Source: Bacteroidales bacterium (GTDB taxonomy: Bacteria > Bacteroidota > Bacteroidia > Bacteroidales > UBA932). Taken from it: DNA of 64,000 bases. This document shows positions 51,711 to 61,107 of the stretch, piece after piece. The translations under genes were made by a program, and so were the position numbers. The stretch spans positions 1-64,000 of the forward strand of contig JAMPAT010000007.1 of assembly GCA_023667095.1 (NCBI GenBank), in the 5' to 3' direction. How positions within the stretch are numbered: position 1 is the stretch's first letter; the number at the start of each line of letters is the position of its first letter. The notes below the pieces were generated by a model that saw only the letters and a list, made by a program, of their open reading frames with translations, searched no databases and was not told the DNA's origin.

Positions 51711-53219
51711 TCATTTTCTTATGTTTTTCCGCTTGTCCCACACCGGATGGGCGGGATCTTCTGCTTCAAGTGCTTCGTTGAGGTCAAGTCCAAGGGCTTT
51801 TGCGACTCCTGCACCGTATGACGGGTCTGCATAGTAGCAGTTGCGGATGTGGCGTTGCTTTATGAATACAGGTGAGTCTTCCATTGCCCTTGCGGTATTC
51901 TCGCATGTGGCTTTCTGGTCATCTGCGCTCATCAGCCTCCATAGTTTTCCTGGCTGTGTGTAGTAGTCATCGTCCAGTTCGCGTTCGTCATAGCTCCATA
52001 CAGCACCGAATGTCTCCAGAGGAGGTTCCTTGACAGCAGGGTTCTCTTTCCATTCACCGAAACTGTTAGGCTCGTATGGGACTGCACCTCCATAGTTGTC
52101 GTCTGTACGCATCTGGCCGTCACGGTGATATGAATGGAATGGACACCGTGGCCTGTTGACAGGGATGAGGTTGTTGTTGACACCAAGGCGGTACCGCTGG
52201 GCATCTCCGTATGAGAACAGACGTCCCTGCAGCATCTTGTCAGGTGAGAATCCGATGCCTTCAACGATGTTGACCGGATTGAATGCAGCTTGCTCAATTT
52301 CAGCAAAAAAGTTTTCCGGATTGCGGTTCAGTTCAAGGATTCCGACATCATGAAGGGGAAAATCACCATGATACCAGACCTTTGTGAGGTCAAACGGATT
52401 TATTTTGTATGTCTTTGCCTCTTCCTCAGTCATCAGCTGAACCTGCAGCAGCCAGCGTGGGTAGTCTCCTCGCTCGATGGCTTCAAACAGGTCGCGCTGG
52501 TTGGATTCCCTGTCCTTGGCTATAACGGCTTCTGCTTCTGCATCGGTCAGGTTCTTGATGCCCTGTAATGTGCGGAAATGGAATTTTACCCATGTCCGTA
52601 CATTGTCCTTGTTGTAGAAACTGTATGTATGGCTGCCGAATCCATGCATGTGACGGAATGACGCCGGGATTCCACGGGGTGACATTGTTATTGTTACCTG
52701 ATGAAGAGCCTCTGGAAGCAATGTCCAGAAGTCCCAGTTGTTCTTTGCGCTGCGCATCCCTGTCCTTGGGTCGCGCTTGATTGCGTGGTTGAGGTCCGGG
52801 AATTTCAGCGGATCACGCAGAAAGAATACAGGAGTGTTGTTGCCGACGAGGTCCCAATTGCCTTCATCTGTATAGAATTTCATTGCAAATCCGCGTATGT
52901 CACGCTCGGCATCCGCAGCTCCGCGTTCCCCAGCTACCGTAGAGAAACGCACAAGGCAGTCCGTCTTCTTGCCTACCTTTGCAAATATTGATGCACGGGT
53001 ATATTTTGTGATGTCGTGCGTTACCGTGAATGTACCGAAGGCGCCGGAGCCTTTTGCATGCATCCTTCTTTCAGGAATCACTTCGCGGTCGAAATGTGCG
53101 AGCTTTTCAAGGTACCATGGGTTCTGCATGGTTGCAGGGCCTCTGACTCCTGCTGTCTGGATATTCTGGTTGTCATCAATCGGCCTTCCGTTTTCGGATG
53201 TAAGTCTCTTATTGTCCAT
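51711..53219 (-). CDS. katA: catalase (monofunctional, haem)
   Basis: The enzyme splits hydrogen peroxide into water and oxygen and protects this anaerobe during oxygen exposure. The 502-aa protein has the length of clade 3 small-subunit catalases. The distal haem residues are H54 in [14 protein letters not shown] and N127 in [12 protein letters not shown]; the proximal tyrosine is in [29 protein letters not shown] is the family active-site signature. There is no signal peptide, so it is cytoplasmic. The gene stands alone on the minus strand, and no clear TAnnTTTG box is seen upstream, which fits control by an activator such as OxyR; no OxyR gene is present here. Confidence 0.97.
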   Translation of the reverse strand: MDNKRLTSENGRPIDDNQNIQTAGVRGPATMQNPWYLEKLAHFDREVIPERRMHAKGSGAFGTFTVTHDITKYTRASIFAKVGKKTDCLVRFSTVAGERGAADAERDIRGFAMKFYTDEGNWDLVGNNTPVFFLRDPLKFPDLNHAIKRDPRTGMRSAKNNWDFWTLLPEALHQVTITMSPRGIPASFRHMHGFGSHTYSFYNKDNVRTWVKFHFRTLQGIKNLTDAEAEAVIAKDRESNQRDLFEAIERGDYPRWLLQVQLMTEEEAKTYKINPFDLTKVWYHGDFPLHDVGILELNRNPENFFAEIEQAAFNPVNIVEGIGFSPDKMLQGRLFSYGDAQRYRLGVNNNLIPVNRPRCPFHSYHRDGQMRTDDNYGGAVPYEPNSFGEWKENPAVKEPPLETFGAVWSYDERELDDDYYTQPGKLWRLMSADDQKATCENTARAMEDSPVFIKQRHIRNCYYADPSYGAGVAKALGLDLNEALEAEDPAHPVWDKRKNIRK

Positions 53220-53762
53220 ATTTCTGATGTTTTAATGTTAATGGCCGGCACATAAAGCGATTTTTATGCCATAATAATTATGTATTCCCAAAACACGGAT
53301 AAACTTCAAGTCCAAGGCATATTGGACTATAATATAATGATTTATCAGGTATAATTGATTGCATGAAAATTAGTCTGGTAACCAAAATCCATGATTTGTG
53401 TCATGAAAAAGGGCACTACAGACATCTTCGAGGCCTGTTGGCCGTTTTTTCGCGAATGAAGCTCTTCGTTTCTGAAGTGTGAGGATTACCCGATTCAGAT
53501 TTGGAATCATGTTGATTCCCAACGTGTGCCCAACAGCCGGAAAACTTTCCCTTTGGCACGCTAATGTAACCACTTGGTAACCAATTATGTGCTATTTTTC
53601 GCTGTGCCGAATGTCCGAGAATTATTGTGCCGAAAGCATTCTGTTCTTTCTCATGGATATATCAGTTGATTTTTGCTGTCCATGCATCAGAGTCTTGCAC
53701 CGTGGGTGTGAAATAGGGGTGACCTGAGTTTACAGGACTTATGGTCACCCATTATTGTACCG
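53220..53762. other. intergenic stretch with repeat-like remnants
   Basis: No gene is supported. GATTCCCAACG at 53514-53524 resembles the left arm of the hairpin array at 50047, and short palindromes TGGTAACCA occur near 53377 and 53575, so this may hold another decayed copy of that family. The first 150 bp should contain the catalase promoter. Confidence 0.4.
53717..53750 (-). terminator. possible terminator hairpin after the esterase operon
   Basis: GGGTGACC and GGTCACCC form a perfect 8-bp stem with an 18-nt loop just past the esterase stop at 53763. The following bases on the minus strand are only weakly T-rich. Confidence 0.45.
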
Positions 53763-55262
53763 TCAGCTATTGATGTTCCCTATGTCTTCAACAGGCCAGT
53801 CATCGGTCCTGAATGGAACAAGAGGTTGCCCTAAAGTAGTCTTGACATTGGCATCAGCCGGAAAATTCCGGAAAGCGTAGCGCACTGCAACAGGATTCTC
53901 CACTTCGCCTGACCAGACTTCAATCTTGTTCTCCCACCATCTGAAACTGGCCTTTGCCGGATGCCAGACCCTGTCCTCCCCGGCAATCTCAAAGCCTCCA
54001 GGGGTGCAGTATCCATCATCCTCAAATGCCTTGAAACTGTCCGGCTCATTCCATGAATGCCTTGGAGAAAGATTATTGAAGCTCAGCACAAGCATCTTTC
54101 CCCTACGTTCGTCATCCACCGTCTCCATATCTTTATATGTAGGTGCCGGACGGGGGACACCGTCTATGCCGTATTCGTTTGCCAGGGCAAGATATGCAAG
54201 CCTTGCTGCAACTTCATATTTTTTGGCTGGATGTATGCATGTGCGGTTGCCGAGGTCAGTCGTGGCAGCTATTCCTGAATGCGGGATTTCTGCAAGGGCC
54301 TGGTATTGTGCCTCAACTACCAAGGGCAGTGACCTGAAATCCACACCGTCGTATGTGTATGGGGCGAGCTGTGTGAAATAGAACGGCATGTCCTCATCAC
54401 CCCAGCATTCCCTCCAGAATTTCACGAGCGAGACCATCAATTTTTTGTAGTCAAACCAGTTATGTCTGTTTGAACAGCCCTGGTACCAGATTATGCCTTT
54501 GGCCTTGAAGTCCTTTATCGGGTGTATCAGCCCGTTGTAGAGCCATTGTGGTGCGCTTGTCGCATTTGTGCCGCTTTTGGCAATTCCATGGTTGATTCCT
54601 TTGGTCGCATCTATTGCCTCTTCTGTCATCCAGCACTCTATCCGGCTTCCTCCCCAGTTTGCGGACACCAGTCCTATAGGAATGCCGTCCATGGCTTTGG
54701 TCAGTACTTTCCCGAAGAGATATCCGACTGCAGAAAAAGTGCTTACATTGCGTGGACTGGACAGTAGCCATTCTCCTCCGCAGTTATCTTGCGGCTCTGT
54801 ATTCTGTATTCTCGGGACATTGAACATCCTTATGTTTGGTGTCTCTGACATGGCGTACAGAATATGTTCAGCTGAATTTTCCACAGGCTGGTACATGAAT
54901 CCGCAAAGCGGCATTTCCATGTTGGACTGTCCTGCACATATCCAGACCTCTCCCAACAGGATGTTTTCAAGTACCAGTTCCTGCCCGTCGCTGACTGATA
55001 TTGAGTATGGCCCTCCTGCTTCTCCGGTATGTACTTTCAGGGACCATTTTCCGGTCTCGTCAGCCTTTGCCCTATATCTTTTCCCGTCCCAGGATGTCTT
55101 GACAGTGACAGTCTTTCCTTCTGATGCTGTCCCCCATAGCCTGACTTCTGAATTGCGCTGGAGCACCATGCCACTGCCGAGTATGGATGGAAGCCTTATT
55201 TCTGCCTTTGCCACACATGCAAATATGGCAAGCAATGAAATTACAGTAAATAATCTTTTCAT
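53763..55262 (-). CDS. SASA-family carbohydrate esterase (sialate O-acetylesterase-like)
   Basis: The 499-aa exported enzyme should remove O-acetyl groups from glycans, possibly sialic acids. The signal peptide ends VAKA, followed by EIRLPSILGSGMVLQRNSEV, the usual opening of bacterial sialate O-acetylesterases. The SGNH catalytic serine is S113 in CAGQSNMEMP, and GLVSANWGGSRIECWM and GIIWYQGCSNRHNW are further family blocks. The family also contains xylan acetylesterases, so the substrate is inferred from the host-glycan operon. It is the last gene of that operon; GH110 ends 2 nt before its start. Confidence 0.9.
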   Translation of the reverse strand: MKRLFTVISLLAIFACVAKAEIRLPSILGSGMVLQRNSEVRLWGTASEGKTVTVKTSWDGKRYRAKADETGKWSLKVHTGEAGGPYSISVSDGQELVLENILLGEVWICAGQSNMEMPLCGFMYQPVENSAEHILYAMSETPNIRMFNVPRIQNTEPQDNCGGEWLLSSPRNVSTFSAVGYLFGKVLTKAMDGIPIGLVSANWGGSRIECWMTEEAIDATKGINHGIAKSGTNATSAPQWLYNGLIHPIKDFKAKGIIWYQGCSNRHNWFDYKKLMVSLVKFWRECWGDEDMPFYFTQLAPYTYDGVDFRSLPLVVEAQYQALAEIPHSGIAATTDLGNRTCIHPAKKYEVAARLAYLALANEYGIDGVPRPAPTYKDMETVDDERRGKMLVLSFNNLSPRHSWNEPDSFKAFEDDGYCTPGGFEIAGEDRVWHPAKASFRWWENKIEVWSGEVENPVAVRYAFRNFPADANVKTTLGQPLVPFRTDDWPVEDIGNINS

Positions 55263-55264
55263 TT

Positions 55265-56980
55265 TTATTCGATTACAATGTTTCTACAGTTGTCATAGAT
55301 AAAATTCCTTGTCTCCTTGCCTTTGTATGGATAGTCTTCGGTCATTTCGATAACATTGTTGCGGAATGTCACCCCGTCAACACTGAAAAGGTTGAGTATC
55401 CTCGGGTCGAATACACGGAATACATTGTCTTCTATCAGGATATTGCGGTGGTAGCATTCGCTCCCGTTGAGGTCAGGGATACGGCTGCCCACAGAGATGC
55501 AGGCTGCTCCCCAGACAGTATAGCCGTAGTTTCCGTTCTCGAATGTGTTTCTGCGGATTTTCACATCCCTTACACCGGATTGCTCAAACCAGAAGTTGCA
55601 GTCCCCTTCGAGCAGGATTGCAGCTCCAGGTATGTGGAAATAGTTGTCTTCAATTATCATCTCTGCCCTTGAGCCGAGCAGAAGTCCGCGTGCCCTGTTC
55701 CCTGACATGTGGCAGCCTTTTATAAGGACCTCAGGGTATTCATCATCCGCTGCGACAGCCATATCCTTTCTTATTCCATCCGGTAGAGGTTCCTCGAACG
55801 TAACGACAGTGGTTACCTTGTTGAGACGCTCGACATTCTTGACGATGGCGTGGCAATATGTGACGACAGTATTGTTGTCAACAATCTCAACCTTCATCCC
55901 CGGCTTGAGGAAATCCACGCCGTATTGTCCGGAATTTCTCCATTCGAGCACAAGCTTGTCCGGGGCAATGATCTCATCGACAATCATATATAGCCCATGG
56001 ATGTTCGTAGCATCGTCTTTCTGGTTGCAGAATTTGCAGTCAATCATACGTATATACCCTGCGCAATTGACAAAATGCGTGGCATCTGCCGTGATGCTTA
56101 TCATACGCCCGCTTCCTGGAGACGGTACAATCTCGACATTCCTCAACTCAATGTCACGGCTCCTCTGTGCAATCACTCCCATTCCTCCACAATGCCATAG
56201 GTTGACATTCTCAATGGTGATTCCATCACAGTCAGAGACGAAGAATCCCGGATTATAGCGTGCTGCAGCACCGAAGACCATTACGTTTCCGACAGTTCCA
56301 GTCAGGCCTTTCTTGAAGATTCTTATGAGGTTTCCGTCTATCCTCTCCGCAGGTACAGTGCTTCTGGCAAGCCAGTAGTCCTGTGCCAGATATGCCGGCT
56401 CCCTTTTCTGTGAGTCAAATTCAAGGAGATTTGAGAAATTATAGTTGATATGCTCGTTGTCCGAGAAATAAAGGCATCCGTTGGTGATATCACACCTGTA
56501 CTCGTCTGGAAACCTGATGTCAAGGCAGTCTGTCCCGACAGCCTCGATAATTCCTTCCGAGTGGAAAGTCCTTGTGAAGTCTATGGACAGGTTTTCAATC
56601 TTCACATTTTTACAGCCTTCCAGGCTGAAAGGGGAGATGAAGCCACTGAAAAGCAGCTTCGTGCCCTGTCCTTTGACTGTAAGGTTTTTCATGCCTTCGA
56701 GATCAAAGGCAATCCTTTTCAGGCTCTCGTCATTGTTGCTGATGAACTGGTATTTCTCGTATGCCTTGTCCGCCCTGATTCTCAGTGTACCTTCCGGAAG
56801 GATAAGCTCTGTGGCATTTGTCCTGCGGCATTCCTCAATTGCCATGCGTATCGCACCCATGGCGTCCTCCTGCTGCTCCTCAGCCGTCATGAAGTCAGAC
56901 AGGTAGACGCTCCTCTGGCCGGAGCATGACATAAGCATTGCTGCACAAGCGGCAGCTGCAATCCTAATAGACAGTTTCAT
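55265..56980 (-). CDS. GH110 alpha-1,3-galactosidase, lipoprotein
   Basis: The enzyme should cleave terminal alpha-1,3-linked galactose, as in blood-group B or linear alpha-Gal epitopes. The 571-aa protein starts MKLSIRIAAAACAAMLMSC with a lipobox. The body is a right-handed beta-helix with repeats such as CDGITIENVNLWHCGGMGV. GH110-type blocks are seen: CNQKDDATNIHG with D322 and D323, GNRARGLLLGSRAEMIIEDN, and PGAAILLEGDCNFWFEQSG. The paired Asp matches the catalytic aspartates described for GH110. It lies between the esterase and the GH97 gene, 2 nt and 20 nt away. A generic beta-helix protein is the alternative, but the motif set favours GH110. Confidence 0.85.
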   Translation of the reverse strand: MKLSIRIAAAACAAMLMSCSGQRSVYLSDFMTAEEQQEDAMGAIRMAIEECRRTNATELILPEGTLRIRADKAYEKYQFISNNDESLKRIAFDLEGMKNLTVKGQGTKLLFSGFISPFSLEGCKNVKIENLSIDFTRTFHSEGIIEAVGTDCLDIRFPDEYRCDITNGCLYFSDNEHINYNFSNLLEFDSQKREPAYLAQDYWLARSTVPAERIDGNLIRIFKKGLTGTVGNVMVFGAAARYNPGFFVSDCDGITIENVNLWHCGGMGVIAQRSRDIELRNVEIVPSPGSGRMISITADATHFVNCAGYIRMIDCKFCNQKDDATNIHGLYMIVDEIIAPDKLVLEWRNSGQYGVDFLKPGMKVEIVDNNTVVTYCHAIVKNVERLNKVTTVVTFEEPLPDGIRKDMAVAADDEYPEVLIKGCHMSGNRARGLLLGSRAEMIIEDNYFHIPGAAILLEGDCNFWFEQSGVRDVKIRRNTFENGNYGYTVWGAACISVGSRIPDLNGSECYHRNILIEDNVFRVFDPRILNLFSVDGVTFRNNVIEMTEDYPYKGKETRNFIYDNCRNIVIE

Positions 56981-57000
56981 TTCAATTATTGGTTATGTGT

Positions 57001-58965
57001 TTATTGTTTTTCTGTTATAATCAAGGCCGCTCCTCCGCCTGAAGCCAACCGGAGTTCAATGATAGAATCATGTATTACAGTATATTCTTCAATCACATAT
57101 TTCTGCGGTTCCTCCGAAGAGTAGTCGGACATGTGGACAGCCTTGAATTCCTTGCCCTCAGGAAGGAAACAGAGGGGGATTGTCAGAGTCTTTTCGTTCC
57201 AGTTGTTCAATGCTCCGACATACCAAGTCCCGTCTTTTTCCCTGGCAGTCACAATATATTCCCCGATTTTCCCGGCAGGTATCTCTGTCTGTGAGAATAC
57301 TGTTGGTATGGAAGTGATGAATCCTGTGCATTCAGGCTCTGCCTTGTATAGCGACGGGGTGTCGCAAAGCATTGCGAGAGGGGAGTCAAAGACAATATAT
57401 GCGGCTGTCTGATGCGTCCTGGTACCTTGGCTCATAGGCTTGCTGTAGTCTATCCTGAACCCGTCACGGGTAGCATTCCTGAATGCCCCCTGGGTGTAGT
57501 CGACCGGACCCTGTACCTGGCGCAGGAACGGGAATGTCACATCATACAGCGGCATGTCCGGATTTGACCATTTGACTTCCTCAAGCCCGAATACACCTTC
57601 GAAATTGACAAGGTGCGGGAATGTCCTGTTCAGCCCTGCAGGCTTGTTGACGCCATGAAGGTCTACAATGAGATGGTGACGTTGAGTCGTTTCGGCAATA
57701 TCATATATCATGTCTATGCTCTCCTGGTCGTCGCGGTCGAAAAAGTCTATCTTGAAGCCTTTGACTCCGATTCCTGAATAGTAGACACATGCTTCTTCAA
57801 GTTTGTCATAAAGGACATTGGCAACTGCCCATACTATGATTCCGACATTTCTCGATGAGGCGTATGAGACAAGTCCTGGAAGGTCGACATCTGGCTTTAC
57901 AGACATTATGTCTTTCTTGTCAGACCAGCCTTCGTCAATGATTATGTATGGTATGCCGTATTCTGAGGCGAAGTCGATGTATTCCCTGTAGGTCGCTGTG
58001 TTGATGCCAGGCTTGAAGCCGACATCGTCAAGGCCATAGTCATTCCACCATTCCCATGCTACCTGCCCAGGCTTTATCCATGAAATGTCATCATGCCGGC
58101 GTGGTTCTGCAAGCAGGTACACAAGATTGTTTACAGGAAGCTCCCTGTCTTCCCTGGCTATGGCCATGATTCTCCACGGAAAGGAACGGGTCCCGCAGGT
58201 CTTGGCGATGATATCCTTCCTTGTGGCTATTTTCTTCTGATGCCTTACTGAAGTGTACCAGACGCTGTCCGGAAGACATGGGAATTCCGCCTGGTATCCT
58301 CCTTCAATACCGCGCAGGAACATCCCTGGATACGAAAGCTGCGCAGATTCGCAGATCAGCATGCTTGTCCCCTCCTCCATCTGTACTGCCAGAGGAATAA
58401 GGCTTAATGCTGTCTCAGGGTTGAAATCGCTGACTTTTTCATGTGTATATTCGCTCTGGAATGCATTTGCAAACGGGTCATTCCCCCTTGAATACGGCAC
58501 CCAGGCCATCGGGTCATCGGGGAAAATGAATTGTGCCGTCTCGTCCTTGACCATGATGCTGTCCTTGAAGTCTGTCTCGAACCTCCATGCAAGTCCATCG
58601 TCATAGACCCTCAGTGCAAGTGACCAGTCCCCGAAGCAGATATCGGCATAGCTCCATGTGGCGGTTATGCTTTCCTGTCTGTGGAAAGGTGAGAGGACTG
58701 TCTCGGACTGCCTCCCTTTCCTTATCCTGTATTTTCCCGGGTTGACTCCGAGCATTCTTCCGTCTTGCAGTTCCATGCTGATTGCAGACGGCATTACAAT
58801 GCTCTTGCCGTCAAGTGTCACTGAATATCTGAGGGTGTCGGCAGTGGCTATCCTGACGCAGATCCTGTTGTCGGGGGAAGTCAATGTCACGCATTCCGGA
58901 GCCTTTGCGCATGAGGCGAGCAGCAGGCAGAATGCGAATGTTCCTATTGTCTTGATTTTTGGCAT
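57001..58965 (-). CDS. GH97 alpha-galactosidase-type glycoside hydrolase, lipoprotein
   Basis: The 654-aa protein starts MPKIKTIGTFAFCLLLASC (C19). A beta-sandwich (to about residue 280) precedes the (beta/alpha)8 barrel with WEWWNDYGLDD, YIIIDEGWSD and GFKIDFFDRDDQ, and a C-terminal beta domain. D407 in the last motif stands where retaining GH97 enzymes such as the Bacteroides alpha-galactosidase BtGH97b have the nucleophile; inverting SusB-like members lack it. E456 in NFEGVFGLE is a good acid/base candidate. The activity should be release of alpha-linked galactose. It works beside GH110 in the same operon. Confidence 0.9.
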   Translation of the reverse strand: MPKIKTIGTFAFCLLLASCAKAPECVTLTSPDNRICVRIATADTLRYSVTLDGKSIVMPSAISMELQDGRMLGVNPGKYRIRKGRQSETVLSPFHRQESITATWSYADICFGDWSLALRVYDDGLAWRFETDFKDSIMVKDETAQFIFPDDPMAWVPYSRGNDPFANAFQSEYTHEKVSDFNPETALSLIPLAVQMEEGTSMLICESAQLSYPGMFLRGIEGGYQAEFPCLPDSVWYTSVRHQKKIATRKDIIAKTCGTRSFPWRIMAIAREDRELPVNNLVYLLAEPRRHDDISWIKPGQVAWEWWNDYGLDDVGFKPGINTATYREYIDFASEYGIPYIIIDEGWSDKKDIMSVKPDVDLPGLVSYASSRNVGIIVWAVANVLYDKLEEACVYYSGIGVKGFKIDFFDRDDQESIDMIYDIAETTQRHHLIVDLHGVNKPAGLNRTFPHLVNFEGVFGLEEVKWSNPDMPLYDVTFPFLRQVQGPVDYTQGAFRNATRDGFRIDYSKPMSQGTRTHQTAAYIVFDSPLAMLCDTPSLYKAEPECTGFITSIPTVFSQTEIPAGKIGEYIVTAREKDGTWYVGALNNWNEKTLTIPLCFLPEGKEFKAVHMSDYSSEEPQKYVIEEYTVIHDSIIELRLASGGGAALIITEKQ

Positions 58966-59016
58966 ACCAGTTTATGTGTTATTTGTTAAAATTCATTACT
59001 CAAGTTTTGCACGGAC

Positions 59017-61098
59017 TTATAGCCTTATGCTGATTTTCGCATTGTTCCTGCCTCTGTATACTTTCGTTGACGTTCCGTTGGAAACAGTGACTTCAAGGCT
59101 GTCTTTCCCGGTCCTTCTTATCGTCAGGTCAATATCCTGACCGAAAGCCTTTATGCCTTTGAGTGCCATCCTGTCCCATGCCGCAGGCATGGATGGAGAC
59201 AGTTCAAGGCTCCTGAATCCTGTCGGACGGATCCCGAACAGCCCTTCTGTGACTATTCTGCAATACAGTCCGCTCTCTGCGGCAAGGTGCCTCTGGGAGC
59301 CTTCCGGCCATGCTTCGATTGCATACGGCACATGGTCTCCAAGCAGACGTCTGGCAGAATATGAATGCAGTTTTTCTGTCGCTGCATCCGGCATTCCGGC
59401 AGCATATATCCCCCGAAGCGCATATAGGGTCGATCGGTCCCAGTATGTGGAACTGCCCTGTTCGGTAAGCAGGCCGTCCTCCTGCCATAGGAGTGGACTG
59501 CAAAGTGCATCAGCGGTGGCCTGTGCCCTGTCGTGTATTCCCACAGTCAGAGGGATGCAGATCCATGAGCGCAGGAGCTCGTTCCCGTCATAGTATCTGT
59601 ATGTCTGGAAACCGCTTACAGATGCTCCGAAATAGGATTCCATGTCCTGTCTGAGCCTTGCTGCCTGCTTCCTGTATGACTTTGCGGCAGATGCCTGCTT
59701 CCCGAGCTCCTCGCAGAGCCATGCAGCACTCAGGAGAGCATCATAATATAGTGATGATGTGCAGAGATTTGCACTGCCTGCCTCAAACCGTCCTTCCAGT
59801 TCATCTGTGTCAGAAGCTACAACCCCTCTGCCATTCAGGTTTCTCCTGCAGTATTCAAGGCACCATTCAATCAGCGGCCACAGCTCTTCTGCTGTTGTCC
59901 TGTCTGCATATGCAAGGGCGAAACGGCCTGCCCCGTATGCAATCATTGCTGCATCACCACGGTCCCCGGCCCCGTTCCATATGTCCGTCCCCTCTGCAAT
60001 TATTGAACTTGGGAGAGGCATGTATCCATCAGTCATGAAACGGGCGAAATGCCTGAATGAATTTATCGCCGACAGATTGCCTGTGTTGTAGCCGAGGAAC
60101 GGAAAGAACGGGTTCACATATTCTGCCTGGTCATTGGCCCATATCGCAGCATAATATGATTCTCCTCCCGGGGCATGCATATATCCTCCTGCAGTCTTGC
60201 AGATGCTCTCCGAAGTACGGATTTTTGCATACCGGAACATTGTGTTGACAACGCTGTCCGGTGTCTCAAGTACAAGCGAACTGTCAATGTCATTGGTGAT
60301 AAAATCCATCCGTGCGGTGAGTTCCTTTTCGGCATCTACAGAAAAAGGCGGTTCATCAGCCTTTCGTCCGGAAAATATCACATCGAATGATACGCTTTCT
60401 CCTTCATTCAGGACGAATGTGCCTGCTCCTCCAATGGATGCTTCGACAATGTAGACCCCGTCTTTCCCTTTCTCCTTGACAGTCCTGAAAACCTGGGAAT
60501 ATTCCGGGATATAGACTGTCATCGGCCTTTTGCGGATGCTGCAGACAGTGTACCGCTCGCAGACGAGAGGCTTGTCCACGGACGGGAACAGCTTCCTGCT
60601 TATCCTGACCGACGGGACAGGTGCCGTACCGCTTCCGGTGCCGATGTTCTGTCTGCCTGTACACCAGGTCTCTTCGCTGCAGAACATGCCGTCAATAGTT
60701 ATCCGCTCCGTCCTGCCGTGCTGCATCGCCATCCCGTCTATCATCAGAAGGGACGGGATGTCTGTTGCGATTCGCATCATCAGGCTTGCATGGGTGTTGT
60801 TCGGCAGGGTCCTGAGCATAGGAAAGACAAGTGAACGCTCTGTTATCAGCCTTGCATTGCCGTCCACTTCCCATCTCAAAACACATGCGACCTGTTCCCC
60901 GGCCATCTCAATGTGGTCGTGATGGGGAATCCTGTCTTCCGTTATGTCCCAGGCAATCCGCCCCTGTGCATCGATTGCCCATCTTGGTTCTGGAACGCAT
61001 TCAGCATCCGGTGCCTTTCTGCATTCCTGTCCAGAGACTGTCGTCCATGGCATGAGGGAGAGCAGTATTCCTGCGGATATTATTGCCAGCTTGTTCAT
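59017..61098 (-). CDS. exported six-hairpin glycosidase-like protein, family uncertain
   Basis: The 693-aa protein has a signal peptide ending TTVSGQ. An N-terminal beta-sandwich (to about residue 270) is followed by an (alpha/alpha)6 barrel. The barrel shows GGYMHAPGGESYYAAIWANDQ, GDRGDAAMIAYGAGRFALAY, ASDTDELEGRFEAG and WPEGSQRHLAAESGLYCRI, with acidic residues at the positions where six-hairpin hydrolases keep theirs (D and E in WANDQAEY, DTDELEGR). A short C-terminal beta domain ends LEVTVSNGTSTKVY. I cannot assign a GH family number. The operon suggests a role on host O-glycans. Confidence 0.7.
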   Translation of the reverse strand: MNKLAIISAGILLSLMPWTTVSGQECRKAPDAECVPEPRWAIDAQGRIAWDITEDRIPHHDHIEMAGEQVACVLRWEVDGNARLITERSLVFPMLRTLPNNTHASLMMRIATDIPSLLMIDGMAMQHGRTERITIDGMFCSEETWCTGRQNIGTGSGTAPVPSVRISRKLFPSVDKPLVCERYTVCSIRKRPMTVYIPEYSQVFRTVKEKGKDGVYIVEASIGGAGTFVLNEGESVSFDVIFSGRKADEPPFSVDAEKELTARMDFITNDIDSSLVLETPDSVVNTMFRYAKIRTSESICKTAGGYMHAPGGESYYAAIWANDQAEYVNPFFPFLGYNTGNLSAINSFRHFARFMTDGYMPLPSSIIAEGTDIWNGAGDRGDAAMIAYGAGRFALAYADRTTAEELWPLIEWCLEYCRRNLNGRGVVASDTDELEGRFEAGSANLCTSSLYYDALLSAAWLCEELGKQASAAKSYRKQAARLRQDMESYFGASVSGFQTYRYYDGNELLRSWICIPLTVGIHDRAQATADALCSPLLWQEDGLLTEQGSSTYWDRSTLYALRGIYAAGMPDAATEKLHSYSARRLLGDHVPYAIEAWPEGSQRHLAAESGLYCRIVTEGLFGIRPTGFRSLELSPSMPAAWDRMALKGIKAFGQDIDLTIRRTGKDSLEVTVSNGTSTKVYRGRNNAKISIRL

Positions 61099-61107
61099 AG
61101 TATAAGT

